From NCBI RefSeq assembly GCF_017654505.1, contig NC_054534.1:46589288-46653287 (forward strand): a DNA stretch of 64,000 bases. The letters run 5' to 3'. Source of the stretch: Polyodon spathula (taxonomy: Eukaryota > Chordata > Actinopteri > Acipenseriformes > Polyodontidae). Position 1 is the stretch's first letter. Each line of letters starts with the position of its first letter. The notes under the pieces were generated by a model. That model was not told the DNA's origin, did no database searches, and worked only from the letters and a program-made list of their open reading frames with translations. Below are positions 33,338 through 43,437 of this stretch, in pieces. The translations under genes were made by a program, and so were the position numbers.

Positions 33338-33762
33338 TGTGACAGGCTGGCGAGTAGATTGAGGCTCAGAGACAGAGTAAAGGCAAAAATAAACAAAAAT
33401 AGTCAAACAAACAGGCACAAGGGTCAAAAGAAAGAGGTTCAAAAGTAAATAATCCAAAATGAACTTACAAGAATAAATGGACAAATTCCAGGTCTTCCTT
33501 TAATTCTAAACAAAAACTCTCCAACATAAAAGCAAACTCCCAAACAAAAGACCACACCCCAAACAGAAAACACACTCACTACTCACTACCAGCCAGGGCC
33601 TCTCCCATGGCTTTTATCCCCTGTGGCTGGAGCCCAATTAATCAATAATTACTCAATTAGAGCTCCAGCCACATTCTCACATGTTCTTCTGGCAGGGAGA
33701 ATTTTAACCCCCTCCCTGCCAGTTCCAAACATAGTCATATAGACGGGGAGTTCCCCGTCACA
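33338..33762 (-). repeat. 3' LTR of a minus-strand gag-only element, 425 bp
   Basis: On the minus strand it starts TGTGACGGGGAACTCC after a G-run (33766-33779) and ends TGTCACA at 33338. A TATA-like GGGATAAAAGCC lies near 33612. The sequence differs from the LTR at 15762-16323 although the internal region next to it is alike. Confidence 0.7.
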
Positions 33763-34470
33763 TATCCCCCCCCCCCCCTTGTGCCTAGCACACATGGCCC
33801 CAACGGCCACCTCCCCCCTCAAGTCCCAAAGTCCTTTGTCCGGTTCTGGGATGGGGAGAAGTCCGTGGTCCATGGGGGCGGCCAAGGTGGAATATCCAAT
33901 TTCCCATCTGGCGTTCTCCCATCGGGACTGAACCCCCATGACCGGGCTCCCTCTGGTGGCGGAGGCGGGATCTGGGAGCGGCAGCTCCCCCTCTATGGGC
34001 TCTGGGAGCGGTGGCTCCCCCTCTATGGGCTCTGGGAGCGGCGGCTCCTCTCTGGGCGACGGCAGCGGCTCCCCCTCTCTGGGTGATGGCAGCGGCTCCC
34101 CCTCTCTGGGTGACGGCAGCAGCTCCCCCTCTCTGGGTGACGGCAGCAGCTCCCCCTCTCTGGGTGATGGCAGCAGCTCCTCCCCCATTTCTTCAAGGTG
34201 GGGGATCTTCCCCATGTCTATCGCCAGGTACGCCAGGACCATAATGAAGATTTCCTGGAAGGACCCCGGATGATGCTCTCCCTCCCACTCCTCCCATCTC
34301 TCCCCAACTCGATGCCCCAGCATGTTGATGGCGATGGGAAGGTCGTGGGAGAGGTCCGCTTCGGGGTGCACCAACCACTCCCAGATCTCCCATGATGGTG
34401 GTGAAGGCGGTGCTGGTGGGGTGGCTGCCGAGGATGGGGTTGGTGGTTGCTCCTGGTCTGGGTTGTCCAC
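33649..34470 (-). CDS. Gag-like repetitive protein of an LTR element (273 codons, open)
   Basis: Open from ATG at 34468-34470 to a stop at 33649-33651 inside the LTR. The first 90 residues look folded: WEIWEWLVHPEADLSHDLPI then a GERWEEWE and IFIMVLAYLA helix-like region. Residues of about 95-170 are tandem repeats of nine residues (ELLPSPREG, with EPLPSPREG variants) and then LPEPIEGE repeats. The last part includes KGLWDLRGEVAVGAMCARHK, read through the polypurine region, then LTR sequence. The nine-residue repeat is encoded by a 27-bp DNA repeat. No zinc knuckle, protease or polymerase motif is present. The right side joins directly to a gypsy RT, so the 5' LTR and any upstream sequence are lost. 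Function is unknown; gag-like is inferred from position before the LTR and from the related element at 38733-40694. Confidence 0.5.
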   Translation of the reverse strand: MDNPDQEQPPTPSSAATPPAPPSPPSWEIWEWLVHPEADLSHDLPIAINMLGHRVGERWEEWEGEHHPGSFQEIFIMVLAYLAIDMGKIPHLEEMGEELLPSPREGELLPSPREGELLPSPREGEPLPSPREGEPLPSPREEPPLPEPIEGEPPLPEPIEGELPLPDPASATRGSPVMGVQSRWENARWEIGYSTLAAPMDHGLLPIPEPDKGLWDLRGEVAVGAMCARHKGGGGICDGELPVYMTMFGTGREGVKILPARRTCENVAGALIE

Positions 34471-35420
34471 TCGGTTCTGTGTGGACTTTCAAAAGGTTAA
34501 TGCCATCTCCAAGTTCGATGCATATCCAATGCCCAGAGTGGATGAACTCCTCGACCCTCTGGGTAATGCGCAGTTAATCTCGACCCTGGATCTGACGAAG
34601 GGATACTGACAGATTCCGTTCACTCAGAGCTCGAGAGAGAAAACTGCTTTCTCTATCCCAGACGGTTTGTTCCATTTCCGGACCAAGCCCTTCGGGTTGC
34701 ATGGATTCCCCACTACTTTTCAGAGACTGATGGACTAGGTTTTAACTCCTCACCATCAGTATGCAGCTGTGTACATTGATGAAGTAGTGATTTTTAGCTC
34801 CATTTGGAAGGAGCTCCAAAGTCCAGGCGCTTGTGGAGATGGCAATCACGAGAAACAAGTCACAGGTGAGATCACTATTGGGGTTAGCCAGCTGTTATCA
34901 CCGTTTTATCACCAAATATGCCACCATAGTCAATCCCCTGGTAGATCTTACCTGAAAGTCTGCTCCAAAATTAGTTAAATGGACAGGGCAGTGTCAGGAG
35001 GCATTTGATATGATTAAGAAGCGACTCTGTCAAGCCCCCACTCTGATTTCACCAGATTTCATCCTTCAGATCGATGCATCCCATATTGGTCTGGGGGCAG
35101 TCCTGTCGCAACAAGTTTATGGGGTAGAACACCCTATTATTTATTTGAGCAAAAGAATGGCTCTTATGGAGATTAACTACTCTGTCATTGAGAAGGAGTG
35201 TTTAGCCATCAAATGGGCTACTCACACTCTTCGCTATTACTTGTTGGGGCGTTCTTTCTCTCTCGTCACTGATCACACTCCTTTAAGGTGGTTACACAAG
35301 ACGAAAGATAAAAACACTAGGTTAACTTGGTGTTATCTGGTACTGCAACCCTTCCACTATACTGTGAAACATCGTGCGGGTAAGGTTCATCAAAATGCAG
35401 ATTTTTTTTTTAAGGGAGGG
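34460..35420 (+). pseudogene. Gmr1-like RT and RNase H (copy C), 5' truncated
   Basis: It starts in mid-RT with STRFCVDFQKVNAISKFDAY, PMPRVDELLD and STLDLTKGY, then TGA where W is expected. The palm box reads VYIDEVVIF at about 34766-34795: the second Asp of YIDD is Glu. RNase H is open at 35010-35498 with ISPDFILQIDASHIGLGAVLSQ (first acidic residue), YLSKRMALMEINYSVIEKEC, VTDHTPLRWL and HRAGKVHQNADF. It ends in a GGGG purine tract near 35415. Stops and frame changes at about 34608, 34737 and 34980 inactivate the RT. Confidence 0.85.
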
Positions 35421-35593
35421 GGGATCATTGGGGAATGTAGAACAACAACTTTCCCTTTCCAGACCCTGTCGACGTCATCAAAAAGTACACACCTCTAGTC
35501 GTTTTTTCTCCAGAAAAAGCAGAGAAAACCTTTCTGCTGTCGTGGTTCAGTCCTCTTTTCGGAAGTGACGTCCTAGCCAGCCAAAGTCACTAC

Positions 35594-36285
35594 ATGCAGA
35601 TTATGGCTAGAGGAGAGATCCCCAAGGAGATCTTGACTGATCATGTAACCAACTTTCTGTCTAACATGATACAGCAAGTGTATAAAATGTTAAAGATATG
35701 TCCCATCAGCACGTCTGTTTATCATCAACAGACGGACAGTTTGGTGGAACGCTTTAATCAGACCCTGAAGTCAATGCCGAGGTCTGTAATGCAAGAGCAT
35801 AAACATTGGGCATCGCTTCTTCCCTACCTCCTTATTGCAGTCAGAGAGGTGCTGCAGAGTTCGACAGGGTTCTCCCCCTTCAAGCTCTTGTACAGCCAAC
35901 AGCCTTGCGGTACCCTCGATCTGTTGAGTGAGGGGTAGGAGGAGCACAAAGGCTCATCAAAAAATGTAGTGAAGCATGTGCTCCTACTAAGAGATTGCCT
36001 GGATTTGGTCAGTCGTTTGGCCCAGGACAACCTCAAATCTGCTCAGCACCGACAATTTGAACCTTTCCACCAGGAGACAAGGTAATGTTGCTACTTTCCT
36101 CATCAGAATTGAAATTGTGTGGTAAATTGCAGGGGCCATATGAAGTGTTTCGGGCTATAGGGAAGGTGAATTATGAAATTAGACAGTCCAATCGCTGTAA
36201 TGAACGTGAAATTTGTCATTCATTAAAGCCCTGGCAGGCAAGGGAGGCCTTATTTTTAGCCCCAGGCAATAAATATAGAGGATGA
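35594..36285 (+). pseudogene. Gmr1-like integrase (copy D), N-terminus missing
   Basis: Starts QIMARGEIPKEILTDH with the second catalytic Asp and keeps TDSLVERFNQTLKSMP with the catalytic Glu. It continues WASLLPYLLIAVREVLQSST to a TAG at 35936-35938. A new frame from 36085 has LCGKLQGPYEVFRAIGKVNY and the worn end of the C-terminal block. The zinc finger and first Asp are absent because of the abrupt junction near 35590. It directly precedes an RT start, again integrase before RT. Confidence 0.8.
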
Positions 36286-36299
36286 TTTAAGCCCCTGTC

Positions 36300-38530
36300 C
36301 AGAGACCCCTAGCACTAAAATAATTTTGATTAGGGAACAATTGGTTCCAGATCAGCAAATGGAGCTGCGTAAGCTTATTAAGGAGTTCAGTGATGTTTTT
36401 TTCTGACTTGACCAGCAGAACTAACTTAGTTGAATATGACATTATCTCTCCACCAGGGGTCACAGTACGAGAGAAACCTTATCGGATCCCAGGCCGGCAT
36501 CAAGGGGGGGCCCTAAGGGATGCGACTGCACCCGGGCCCAGCCTCTGCTGGGGCTCATACCAAAGATATTTCTTTGCCCAGACCATTTTTTTTTTCTAAG
36601 TCCATTATCGAAAAACGAAGAACTGTTTTCCCAGTGGTTAAAAAATAAACTGTGGCAAAGTTGTACTGTCAGTCAAAACACACATTATCAAATCAGAACT
36701 ACGTAGGCAGGACTCACCGTGAAACTTTATAATAGGTAAGTGTCGATTAAAAAACAACAGATTGTTCAACTTACAAGGGGGGGGGGGGGGGGGGGGGGGT
36801 TACATTTCTTTCACAGCTGCTGTTTATAAAGATTATAATAAACACTTTACTATCAGGATATATAATCACTTCTGAAAAAAATTAACACATAGGCCAACTT
36901 TAATTCTCTGTGTGAACTACTACATCACACCCCAATTTTCCATAATAGACTTGCCTGGTAAAAAAATAAAAAAAAGCACTCGGTGGAAGTAAGCTAACTT
37001 TTCCATAGTTGTGGTAATAAGTACATAATGTATAGTGGAAGTATAGTGCGGCATTATGTTGCAGCGCAATTGCCAACCTCCTCCTTGCATGAAAAATAAA
37101 CAACAGTTAAGCCAGGGGAAAGACGTGAATCAGAAACGTAAACCCAGTACCCAGTCAGTGACCTTTATGTGATTTTTATGATCCAGCTACTTAGCCGGAC
37201 TTTTGTACCAAAGAGCTAAGAGTTGCAATCATGTAACATAAACCTGTGCAGCTAAATAAACTGATGTTGAATCCCCAAAAATCACATATGATTTGTACTC
37301 ATTTTTGTAACAAAACCAGGGCCCTGCTGGATCCCAGAAAGTCGACGAAGTGGCGTTCGTAAAGAGGTATGGGCCGTGCTCGAACTCAATTATGCCTTCC
37401 AGGAGTGAGTGGTGCAGTCCAATTGTGATAGTGGCCAAGAAAGACGGCACCAATCGCTTCTGTGTAGACTTCTGCAAGGTAAATGCTATTGCCAAGTTTG
37501 ATGCATACCCTATGCCTCGGGTCTACAAACTTTTAGACAGACTGGGAAAGGCAAAGTTTATCTCGACTCTGGACCTGATAAAGGGATACCGGCAGATCCC
37601 CTTAACCTGCAGCTCTGGAGAGAAAATCCCATTTTCAACACCAGAAGGTCTGTTTCATTTCAAAACCATGCCGTTTGTCCTACATTGTATGCCCCCTGCC
37701 TTTCAGAGACTGATGGACCAGGTTTTTGCCCACATCATGAATATGCAGCAGCGTATATTGATAATATGGTGATTTACAGCTCACCTTGGCTAGGATTGCA
37801 GCCATCCTTCAGTCTTTAAGGGCAGCCCAGCTAATAGCCAACTTGAGAAAATGTGTGTTTGCCAAAACAGAGACTCAATATTTGGGATTTTTAATGGGAA
37901 ATGGAAGGATGAAACCTGTGGTCACCAAAATCCAGGCTTTGGTCGAAGCAGCAATCCCCAAAACAAAGACTCAGATGAGCTCACTACTGGGATTAGCTGA
38001 TTACTACCGCCGCTTATGTCACAGTGGTACCCATTAGTCGAACTCACCAAAAAGAGTGCTCCAAATTTGACTAAATGGTCAGCTGAGTGTCAGGGGGCAT
38101 TTGATACTATTAAGTGTAAACTTTGCCAGGTCCCCACTGTTATCACATTGGATTTCTCCAAGAGATTCATCCTCCACACTGATGCACCGGATGTGAGTTT
38201 GGGTGCAGTCTTGTCCCAAAAGGTAGATTATGTAGAACACCCGATACTGTATCTCGGCAAAAGATGCTACCTCGGGAGTGCAACTACTCCATAGCTGAAA
38301 AGGATTGATTGGCCATCAAATGGGCTACTCAATCTTTAAGATATTACCTGCTGGGGCATTCATTTGATCTTGTCACAGACCACGCCCCACTCAAGTGGTT
38401 AAGCACAAAGAAGGATAGAAATGCTCCAATAACTTGGTGGTATCTGGCATTGCAACCCTTCATGTACCACATGTAACACCGTGCTGGGAAAGACCATCAA
38501 AATGCTGATTATTTTTCCTGGGAGGGGGAA
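36300..38530 (+). pseudogene. Gmr1-like RT and RNase H (copy D), split by a hAT-like insertion
   Basis: RT begins near 36340 (LVPDQQMELRKLI), goes through TNLVEYDIISPPGVTVREK to PYRIP at 36489, then is interrupted by an 837-bp element. It resumes at 37335 (ESRRSGVRKEVW) and runs through NRFCVDFCKVNAIAKFDAYP, STLDLIKGYRQIPL, AFQRLMDQV and a palm box AYIDNMVIYS (about 37752-37780): the second Asp is Asn. RNase H: KRFILHTDAPDVSLGAVLSQ, YLGKR, KWATQS, VTDHAPLKWL. It ends with NADYFSWEGE near 38520. Several frame changes are present. Confidence 0.85.
36490..37326. mobile_element. Probable hAT-like non-autonomous element inside RT
   Basis: It cleanly interrupts the gypsy RT reading. Ends are CAGGCCGGCATCAAGGG on the left and, inverted, CAGGGCCCTGG on the right. 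The flanks are TCGGATCC and CTGGATCC, an 8-bp duplication with two changed bases (six identical). Terminal CAGG...CCTG and 8-bp duplication fit hAT. No transposase frame is seen. Contains a 23-base G run at 36777-36799. Confidence 0.6.
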
Positions 38531-38590
38531 GTAATGGGAAAGATAGATTCAGCTGAGTGTTCCTTCAGCTCCACTCTGAGAGGTGGGATA

Positions 38591-38732
38591 TGTGACAGAA
38601 ATACAATTAATTTTGGTTGTAAATCTCCCTCCCAGCTTGTGAGGGTATTAAGCGAGCACAGAGTTCTTTGGGTGGTCTGGCTTGACAGTTCTTTCCCCGG
38701 GTTGGGAAGTCGGTCGGTCTGGAAAAAGATGC
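38591..38732 (+). repeat. Gmr1-like 3' LTR, truncated (copy D)
   Basis: TGTGACAGAAATACAATTAA follows GAGAGGTGGGATA. Similarity to the other family LTRs runs to about GTCGGTCGGTCTGGAAAAAG at 38728, where a GC-rich minus-strand element takes over. Confidence 0.75.
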
Positions 38733-40080
38733 AATGCGGAGCAGCAGGCAATCCCAGGCAATGCGAAGCAGCAGACAACCCCAGGTGATGCAGAACATCA
38801 CGCATCCTTGGGCGAAGCGAGGCAGGCATCCTTGGGTAATGCGAGGCAGGCATCCCCGAACGATTATGTGCGGAGAGTCAGGTAAGCTTGTGTGCAGGTT
38901 TTGGCCCTCTTCTCGGCCTATGTAAGGGCTGCTGAGGACCGCAAGCATCCAGTCCTGGTCATTCTGATGAAGGGAGAGGCAGCTCCTGCTCTTCTCCCCC
39001 TGATGGTGATGGAGGCAGAGGCAGCTACAGCTCCTCTCCTCGTGATGGTGGGGGAAGTAATACCAGCAGGCATTCATCCTCTGCTGCTGGAAAGGGACCC
39101 AGCAGGTGTTCACCCTCTGCTGGTGGAGGGGACCCAGCAGGCATTCACCCTCTGCTGGTGGAGGTGGCGGAGACAGAGGCAGGTCCTGATGCTCTACTCC
39201 TGGCAGTGGAGGTGGTGGAGGCAGAGGCAGCTCCTGCTGCTCTGCTCCTGCCAGTGGAGGTGGTGGAGGCAGAGGCAGCTCCGGCTGCTCTGGTCCTGGA
39301 GGTGGATGTGGCGGGGGCAGAGGCAGCTCCTGCTGCTCTGCTCCTGGCAGTGGAGGAGGCAGAAGAAGCTCCTCCTGCTCTGCTCCTGGTGGTGGGGGCA
39401 GAGGCAGCTCCTGCTGCTCTGTTCCTGGCAGTGGAAGTGGGGGAGGCGTGTAGCCTCCTGGCGATTGAAGTGGGAGCGGCGTTTGGCGTGGGAGTGGCGT
39501 GTGGCGTGCGAGCAGCGCATTCTTCCTCTGCTGGCGAAGGTGGAGACAGCAGGCATTCTTCCTCTGCTGGTGGAAGTGGAAACAGCAGGCATTCTCCCTC
39601 TGCTGGTGGCTTGGGTTCTAGGGCCGTGTGGATTCCCCTTCTTAGGCTGTGGACGCACCGACTCCCCCCACTCCGGCGTAGGACGTTCAGGCTCTTCCCA
39701 CTAAGGCATAGAACGACTGGGATCCTCATCCTCCTCCTCATAACTGCTGAAGGGACAGGAGGCAAAGTAGTGCTTACCCAGCCAGCAGCTCTACTTGGAT
39801 GGAGCAGTGCATGGTGGTGTGACAGGTTTTGCCACAGGCGAAACACCACAGTCCTACTTGCTCCTTTCCCCATTTGCTATGCTGTTGTTGCTGCAGCTTT
39901 CTTCTCCCGCTCTTTCTCCTCACCTTCCTCTCCTGGGCCGGTTCCTCCTCCACCTCTTGGAAGGGGCAGACAGCCACCATGAGCTCGTACACCCCACAGG
40001 CAAGGCACCAGCCTTGGTCCTCCAGACCACTGAGGAGCTCCTCTAGCTCAGTGCAGCTGTCTCTCCAGCCTTCCATTTTT
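38733..40080 (-). pseudogene. Gag-like gene of an LTR element with zinc knuckles and repeats
   Basis: On the minus strand the gene opens at 40076 (MEGWRDSCTELEELL) about 120 bases after the 5' LTR. It has a worn knuckle CLACGVYE.MVAVCPF with Leu for His, a basic stretch and a second knuckle CFACGKTCHTTMHC that keeps all CX2CX4HX4C ligands. A frame change follows near 39800. Then come repeats of PPAEEECLL type (about 39640-39520) and S/R/A-rich repeats (39450-39150) whose DNA period keeps several frames open. The left end (38733-38880) has AMRSSRQ/GNAR-type repeats. No protease, RT or integrase is recognisable over 1.35 kb. Zinc knuckles and location behind the LTR identify it as gag-like; loss of pol may be original or due to deletion. 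Confidence 0.6.
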
Positions 40081-40196
40081 TTATTTTTTCAAAAAAACAC
40101 TCAAAAAAAAAAACAGCAGTCCTTTTTTTTCCAAAAAACTGCAGCTCCTTCTCAGGTCTGCGTTTAGGAGGCGCTGGTAATTGCACAATGACCCCA

Positions 40197-40694
40197 CGTG
40201 TCACATAGACGGCTCTAGTGAGTGACGTCAGACCAGAACCAGGAACCAACAGATAAACAACAGAGAGGTGGAGTTTGGTGAAGCTGAGCGATTGTTTTCA
40301 TTCAGCATTTAATAATTGAACAGACAGAAAATAAAAGGTTGTAAAGACATACAAAACACAGATTCATGGCACTGGCAGTCAAAACAAAGAGACAAACAAA
40401 ATTAACTATACAGACAAAAAAAGTGAGCTGCTATTAATTACTATTACCTCCGTCTCCAATCCCGTTCTCCACACGCCCGAACACACAACCCTGAGTGAGT
40501 GAAAACATGCTGCTTTTATGAAGCTGTACCGAGACTAGATTGCTTATCAATCGTTCAATTGGAGTCTACGTACAACTGCACGTGAATTAATAAAGTGCAA
40601 TTCCCTGTGCTCGCATGTTACTACATTTTACCTGCAAGTGAAGTGCTGTGCAATTCTCGTGCCTAAATACAAATATACATTTTAAACACTTGTG
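40197..40694 (-). repeat. 5' LTR of the minus-strand gag-only element
   Basis: The inverse complement matches 15850-16323 over most of its length: TTTAAAATGTATATTTGTAT, TTAGGCACGAG, CACTTCACTTGCA.GTAAAATG, GAGAACGGGATTGGAGA. It ends CCGTCTATGTGACA. Its first ~90 bases are replaced by a tRNA-like SINE scrap near 40695-40735. Confidence 0.75.
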
Positions 40695-41576
40695 TGCATA
40701 ACCCTAACTACTGGACCACCCGGCCTCCTAGACAGGAAAATGCAATCTTTCTGCATTCTTTAGAAGTACAATATAAATAATAACAGTAAATATAATTATT
40801 AATGATTATACTCATTCTTTGATGCTTTTTGCTTTATTTATTAGGTGTGGTTGCATTTTAGTAACAGCAATAATGGCGGGTTGAATTTGTTTTCGGTGTT
40901 TGATGAAATGGAAGCATTACTTAAAAAAGGAAGGAATAAAGGAAGAAAACACAAGAGTCTACAGAGTGCAAAGTGCATGATATTTATACTGAATCCCTTT
41001 GGATATTTTTAAGTTGGCTTTAATAAAAAAGTTTATCATTGTTAGTAATTGTAGTTTTATCTTCAGGTAAACATTTTAAATATAACACAGAAATACACAC
41101 AGGGGCGGGGTAACATTGCCAGAAGTGCACATTATTTTGTATCATTTATACCAACTTTGCCGAATAGAAAGCGAATATGACTGTTTCCAAAGAGATTACC
41201 AAATACTTGTCCTTTTAATTCTGTGCATCCAAATACATGTAATTAAAAGTTTTAAGAATTAAGGCTACTGTTTGTTTGTCTGTCCTAAACCAGCAGTTTG
41301 TCACCCAGACTGCTGTGACATTAAATTATTTATTAGATAAGCGGGGAAGAGATTCCATTCAGCTGAGTGCAAATTGTAAAGGGGTGCTTGAGCTGAAACC
41401 TCCAGTTAGAAAGGGGTGCAGTTTTTAAAAAAGGCTGGAAACCTCTGGTCTACAGTATATAATACAGTATGCAGTATCAGAAATAGATAAGGAAAATTGT
41501 TTGGAACACCATGTTCCTTCTCAAAGCTGTTTTAATATTACCCTTGAATAAAGGACAGCAATAACTCGGATAACTT
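40695..41576. other. No gene; SINE head scrap at the left
   Basis: The inverse complement of 40695-40731 reads GGAGGCCGGGTGGTCCAGTA then GTTAGGGTTA, like the A-box half of a tRNA-derived SINE. The rest is AT-rich DNA with nothing recognised. Confidence 0.4.
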
Positions 41577-41650
41577 GGTGGTATCTGGCAGCCCTTCATG
41601 TACCATATGGTACACCATGTGGGGATTATTTTTCCCGGGAGGGGGGACGT
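41577..41650 (+). pseudogene. Gmr1-like RNase H 3' end scrap
   Basis: ATAACTTGGTGGTATCTGGC, then CCCTTCATGTACCATATGG and GATTATTTTTCCCGGGAGGG match the element 3' region at 38428-38528 with small deletions. It faces a minus-strand gag piece of the same family 80 bases on. Confidence 0.65.
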
Positions 41651-41733
41651 TTTATCGGTCCTACCGATGAATATACTTTTAATATGGGGTATGCTGCCGT
41701 GTCTCCATGGATACAGGAGATGGCCACCTGATC

Positions 41734-42520
41734 TCATTGCCGCCACGACACACTGCCCAGGAGAGCTGTCCTAATCAAGGTTTGCTCACACCCTGTGTCC
41801 AATAATTCGTGGGTTTTCACATTCCCTAAAACAACATTAATCAGCCCCTCCTGACCATTTTCCCCACACTTACCAGTTTCAGGTGCCCAATTGCACGCGG
41901 CCACATCACACTCCATGGCAGCGGGGCATGACCTGGCCAGATGTCCCGGCTGGTTGCACCTAAAACAGATAGGCCGGACAGAGGGGGCATAGTTTAGAAA
42001 TCTGTCCCGCTGCTGGTATGGCAATGGGGCAGAGGCAGCAGCTCTACCCCAGCTGGGGGCTAACCTTGGTCTCCATGGGGGGGAGGCAAGGGGGTCCAAT
42101 GGGGTCGGAGCTCTTGGAGGTCTGGGTCCCGGGAACGAGGGTGGTGGTGGTGGTGTTGGAGCAGAGAGAGGGAGAGGTCGGCCAATTTGACCGCCTCCTC
42201 CAGGGTGTCAGGGTTGTGGCATCGTATCCATGCCTGGGTTTTCGCCGCCGACCACATGGCAGAATTTCTCCACCACAATGGCTTCCCCCATCTGTTGGGC
42301 GGTCTTCTTCCCGAGGGTCAGCCAATGCACCATGTGGTCGCACAACAGCTCTGCACCATTCCTGGGGCGTGTCTCCAGGGCTCTCTGGTACTCCCTAAAC
42401 CGCACCCGGTGGGTCTCCGTGGTTATGTTCAGGCGGCGAAGGATAGCCTGTTTGACCAGGTCGTAATTAGGCCAGCCCTTCCAAATACTTCTCCTCCCGT
42501 TCTTTAGCGCCCTCACAGGT
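41734..42520 (-). pseudogene. Gmr1-like gag and protease (minus-strand copy G)
   Basis: Minus strand from about 42520: YDLVKQAILRRLNITTETHR, FREYQRALETRPRN, the SCAN-like Q...G.AIV.EKFCHVVG block, then frame changes through WIRCHNPDTLEEAVKLADL (about 42260-42190) and a proline/serine linker. The last frame (42099 to 41734) holds ICFRCNQPGHLARSCP, a full CX2CX4HX4C knuckle near 41975-41930, and ELLDTGCEQTLIR near 41815-41775, the DTG active site of an aspartic protease. So gag and protease are joined here, with integrase and RT missing. The start is fused to an LTR stub, an internal deletion. Confidence 0.8.
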
Positions 42521-42564
42521 CGGGAGGAAGATTTATCACCAGAACTCATTGTATTTCTGTCACA
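42505..42564 (-). repeat. Gmr1-like LTR stub fused to gag
   Basis: The inverse complement starts TGTGACAGAAATACAATGAG, then CTTCCTCCCGACCTGTGAGG, then passes directly into gag. The rest of the LTR is deleted. Confidence 0.75.
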
Positions 42565-43437
42565 CCCCCCGAAATCATTCAATTTCCAGTCTTTTAAAAT
42601 TGGCATGAGATGGGTGTTCTAAGACACAATCCTTTGGGATTGACCCAAAATGTAACTTCACTGGCAGTTGTCCTTAGAAAAAGGTTTGTCCTTGATCTTC
42701 AAAGAATTGTTGTCCACACCTTAGATTAGGCTGTCCATCAAATATCTTTTTAAAAGGTAACTTAAGAAAAGTCTCTTTTATTAATAACTCCACTGGGCTC
42801 CTTCCTGTCTCTATAAAATATTCATATTCATGTTGCCCACAAAAAGATGAATAACTCCATACCTTATTATATATTGTTATAAAGTACTATTTTTTTCATT
42901 TTAAATTGTAACTTATTCTTTACAGATTTAACCATGTATGTGCCAGATGACAATGTACAGCACAAAACAAATATTTTCAATCCTTAATATCACACCGACA
43001 GTTATCAAAATACAATTTGACAGACAGCAATCATCACAATGTGTACAGTGTTTGGTATTGATAGTTTAAGAAATTTATGACAAAACATTAGTGTCAATCC
43101 TGTATTTAGAAAGTTTTAGGAAAACTATTTATACTCATGTAAACATTTTAAAGGTTTGCTGACTGCAAAGCTAATTCAAAGACATTCTCTAAAGCTTAGC
43201 GTTACTCATAAATTTCAATAGACATTTTAACACCTGGGCTAGAGACAGCTATTTTATCAGAGTCTGACCATTTAGAAAAACAGACACACTTTCTTGAGCC
43301 ACTTGGCCTGGTATCCTTATCTAATCAACACAATCATGTTCATTTCTTCCTGGCCCTGGCTAGCTGATCTGCAGACTGCTTTCTCAGTTGCTTTTGAAGC
43401 TTGCATTTTAAGTTGGGTGAGGGGAGATGAGAGAAAG
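42565..43437. other. AT-rich stretch, nothing recognised
   Basis: No gene or element end seen apart from a short C-run at the LTR stub. Confidence 0.45.

Noticed and set aside
33781..34273. Plus-strand frames with GDGSGSPSL repeats
   Set aside because: Complement of the ELLPSPREG-encoding repeat on the minus strand.
38892..39982. Plus-strand open frames of 270 and 274 codons
   Set aside because: Antisense shadows of the minus-strand gag-like gene; repeats keep several frames open. LTR orientation and zinc knuckles support the minus strand.
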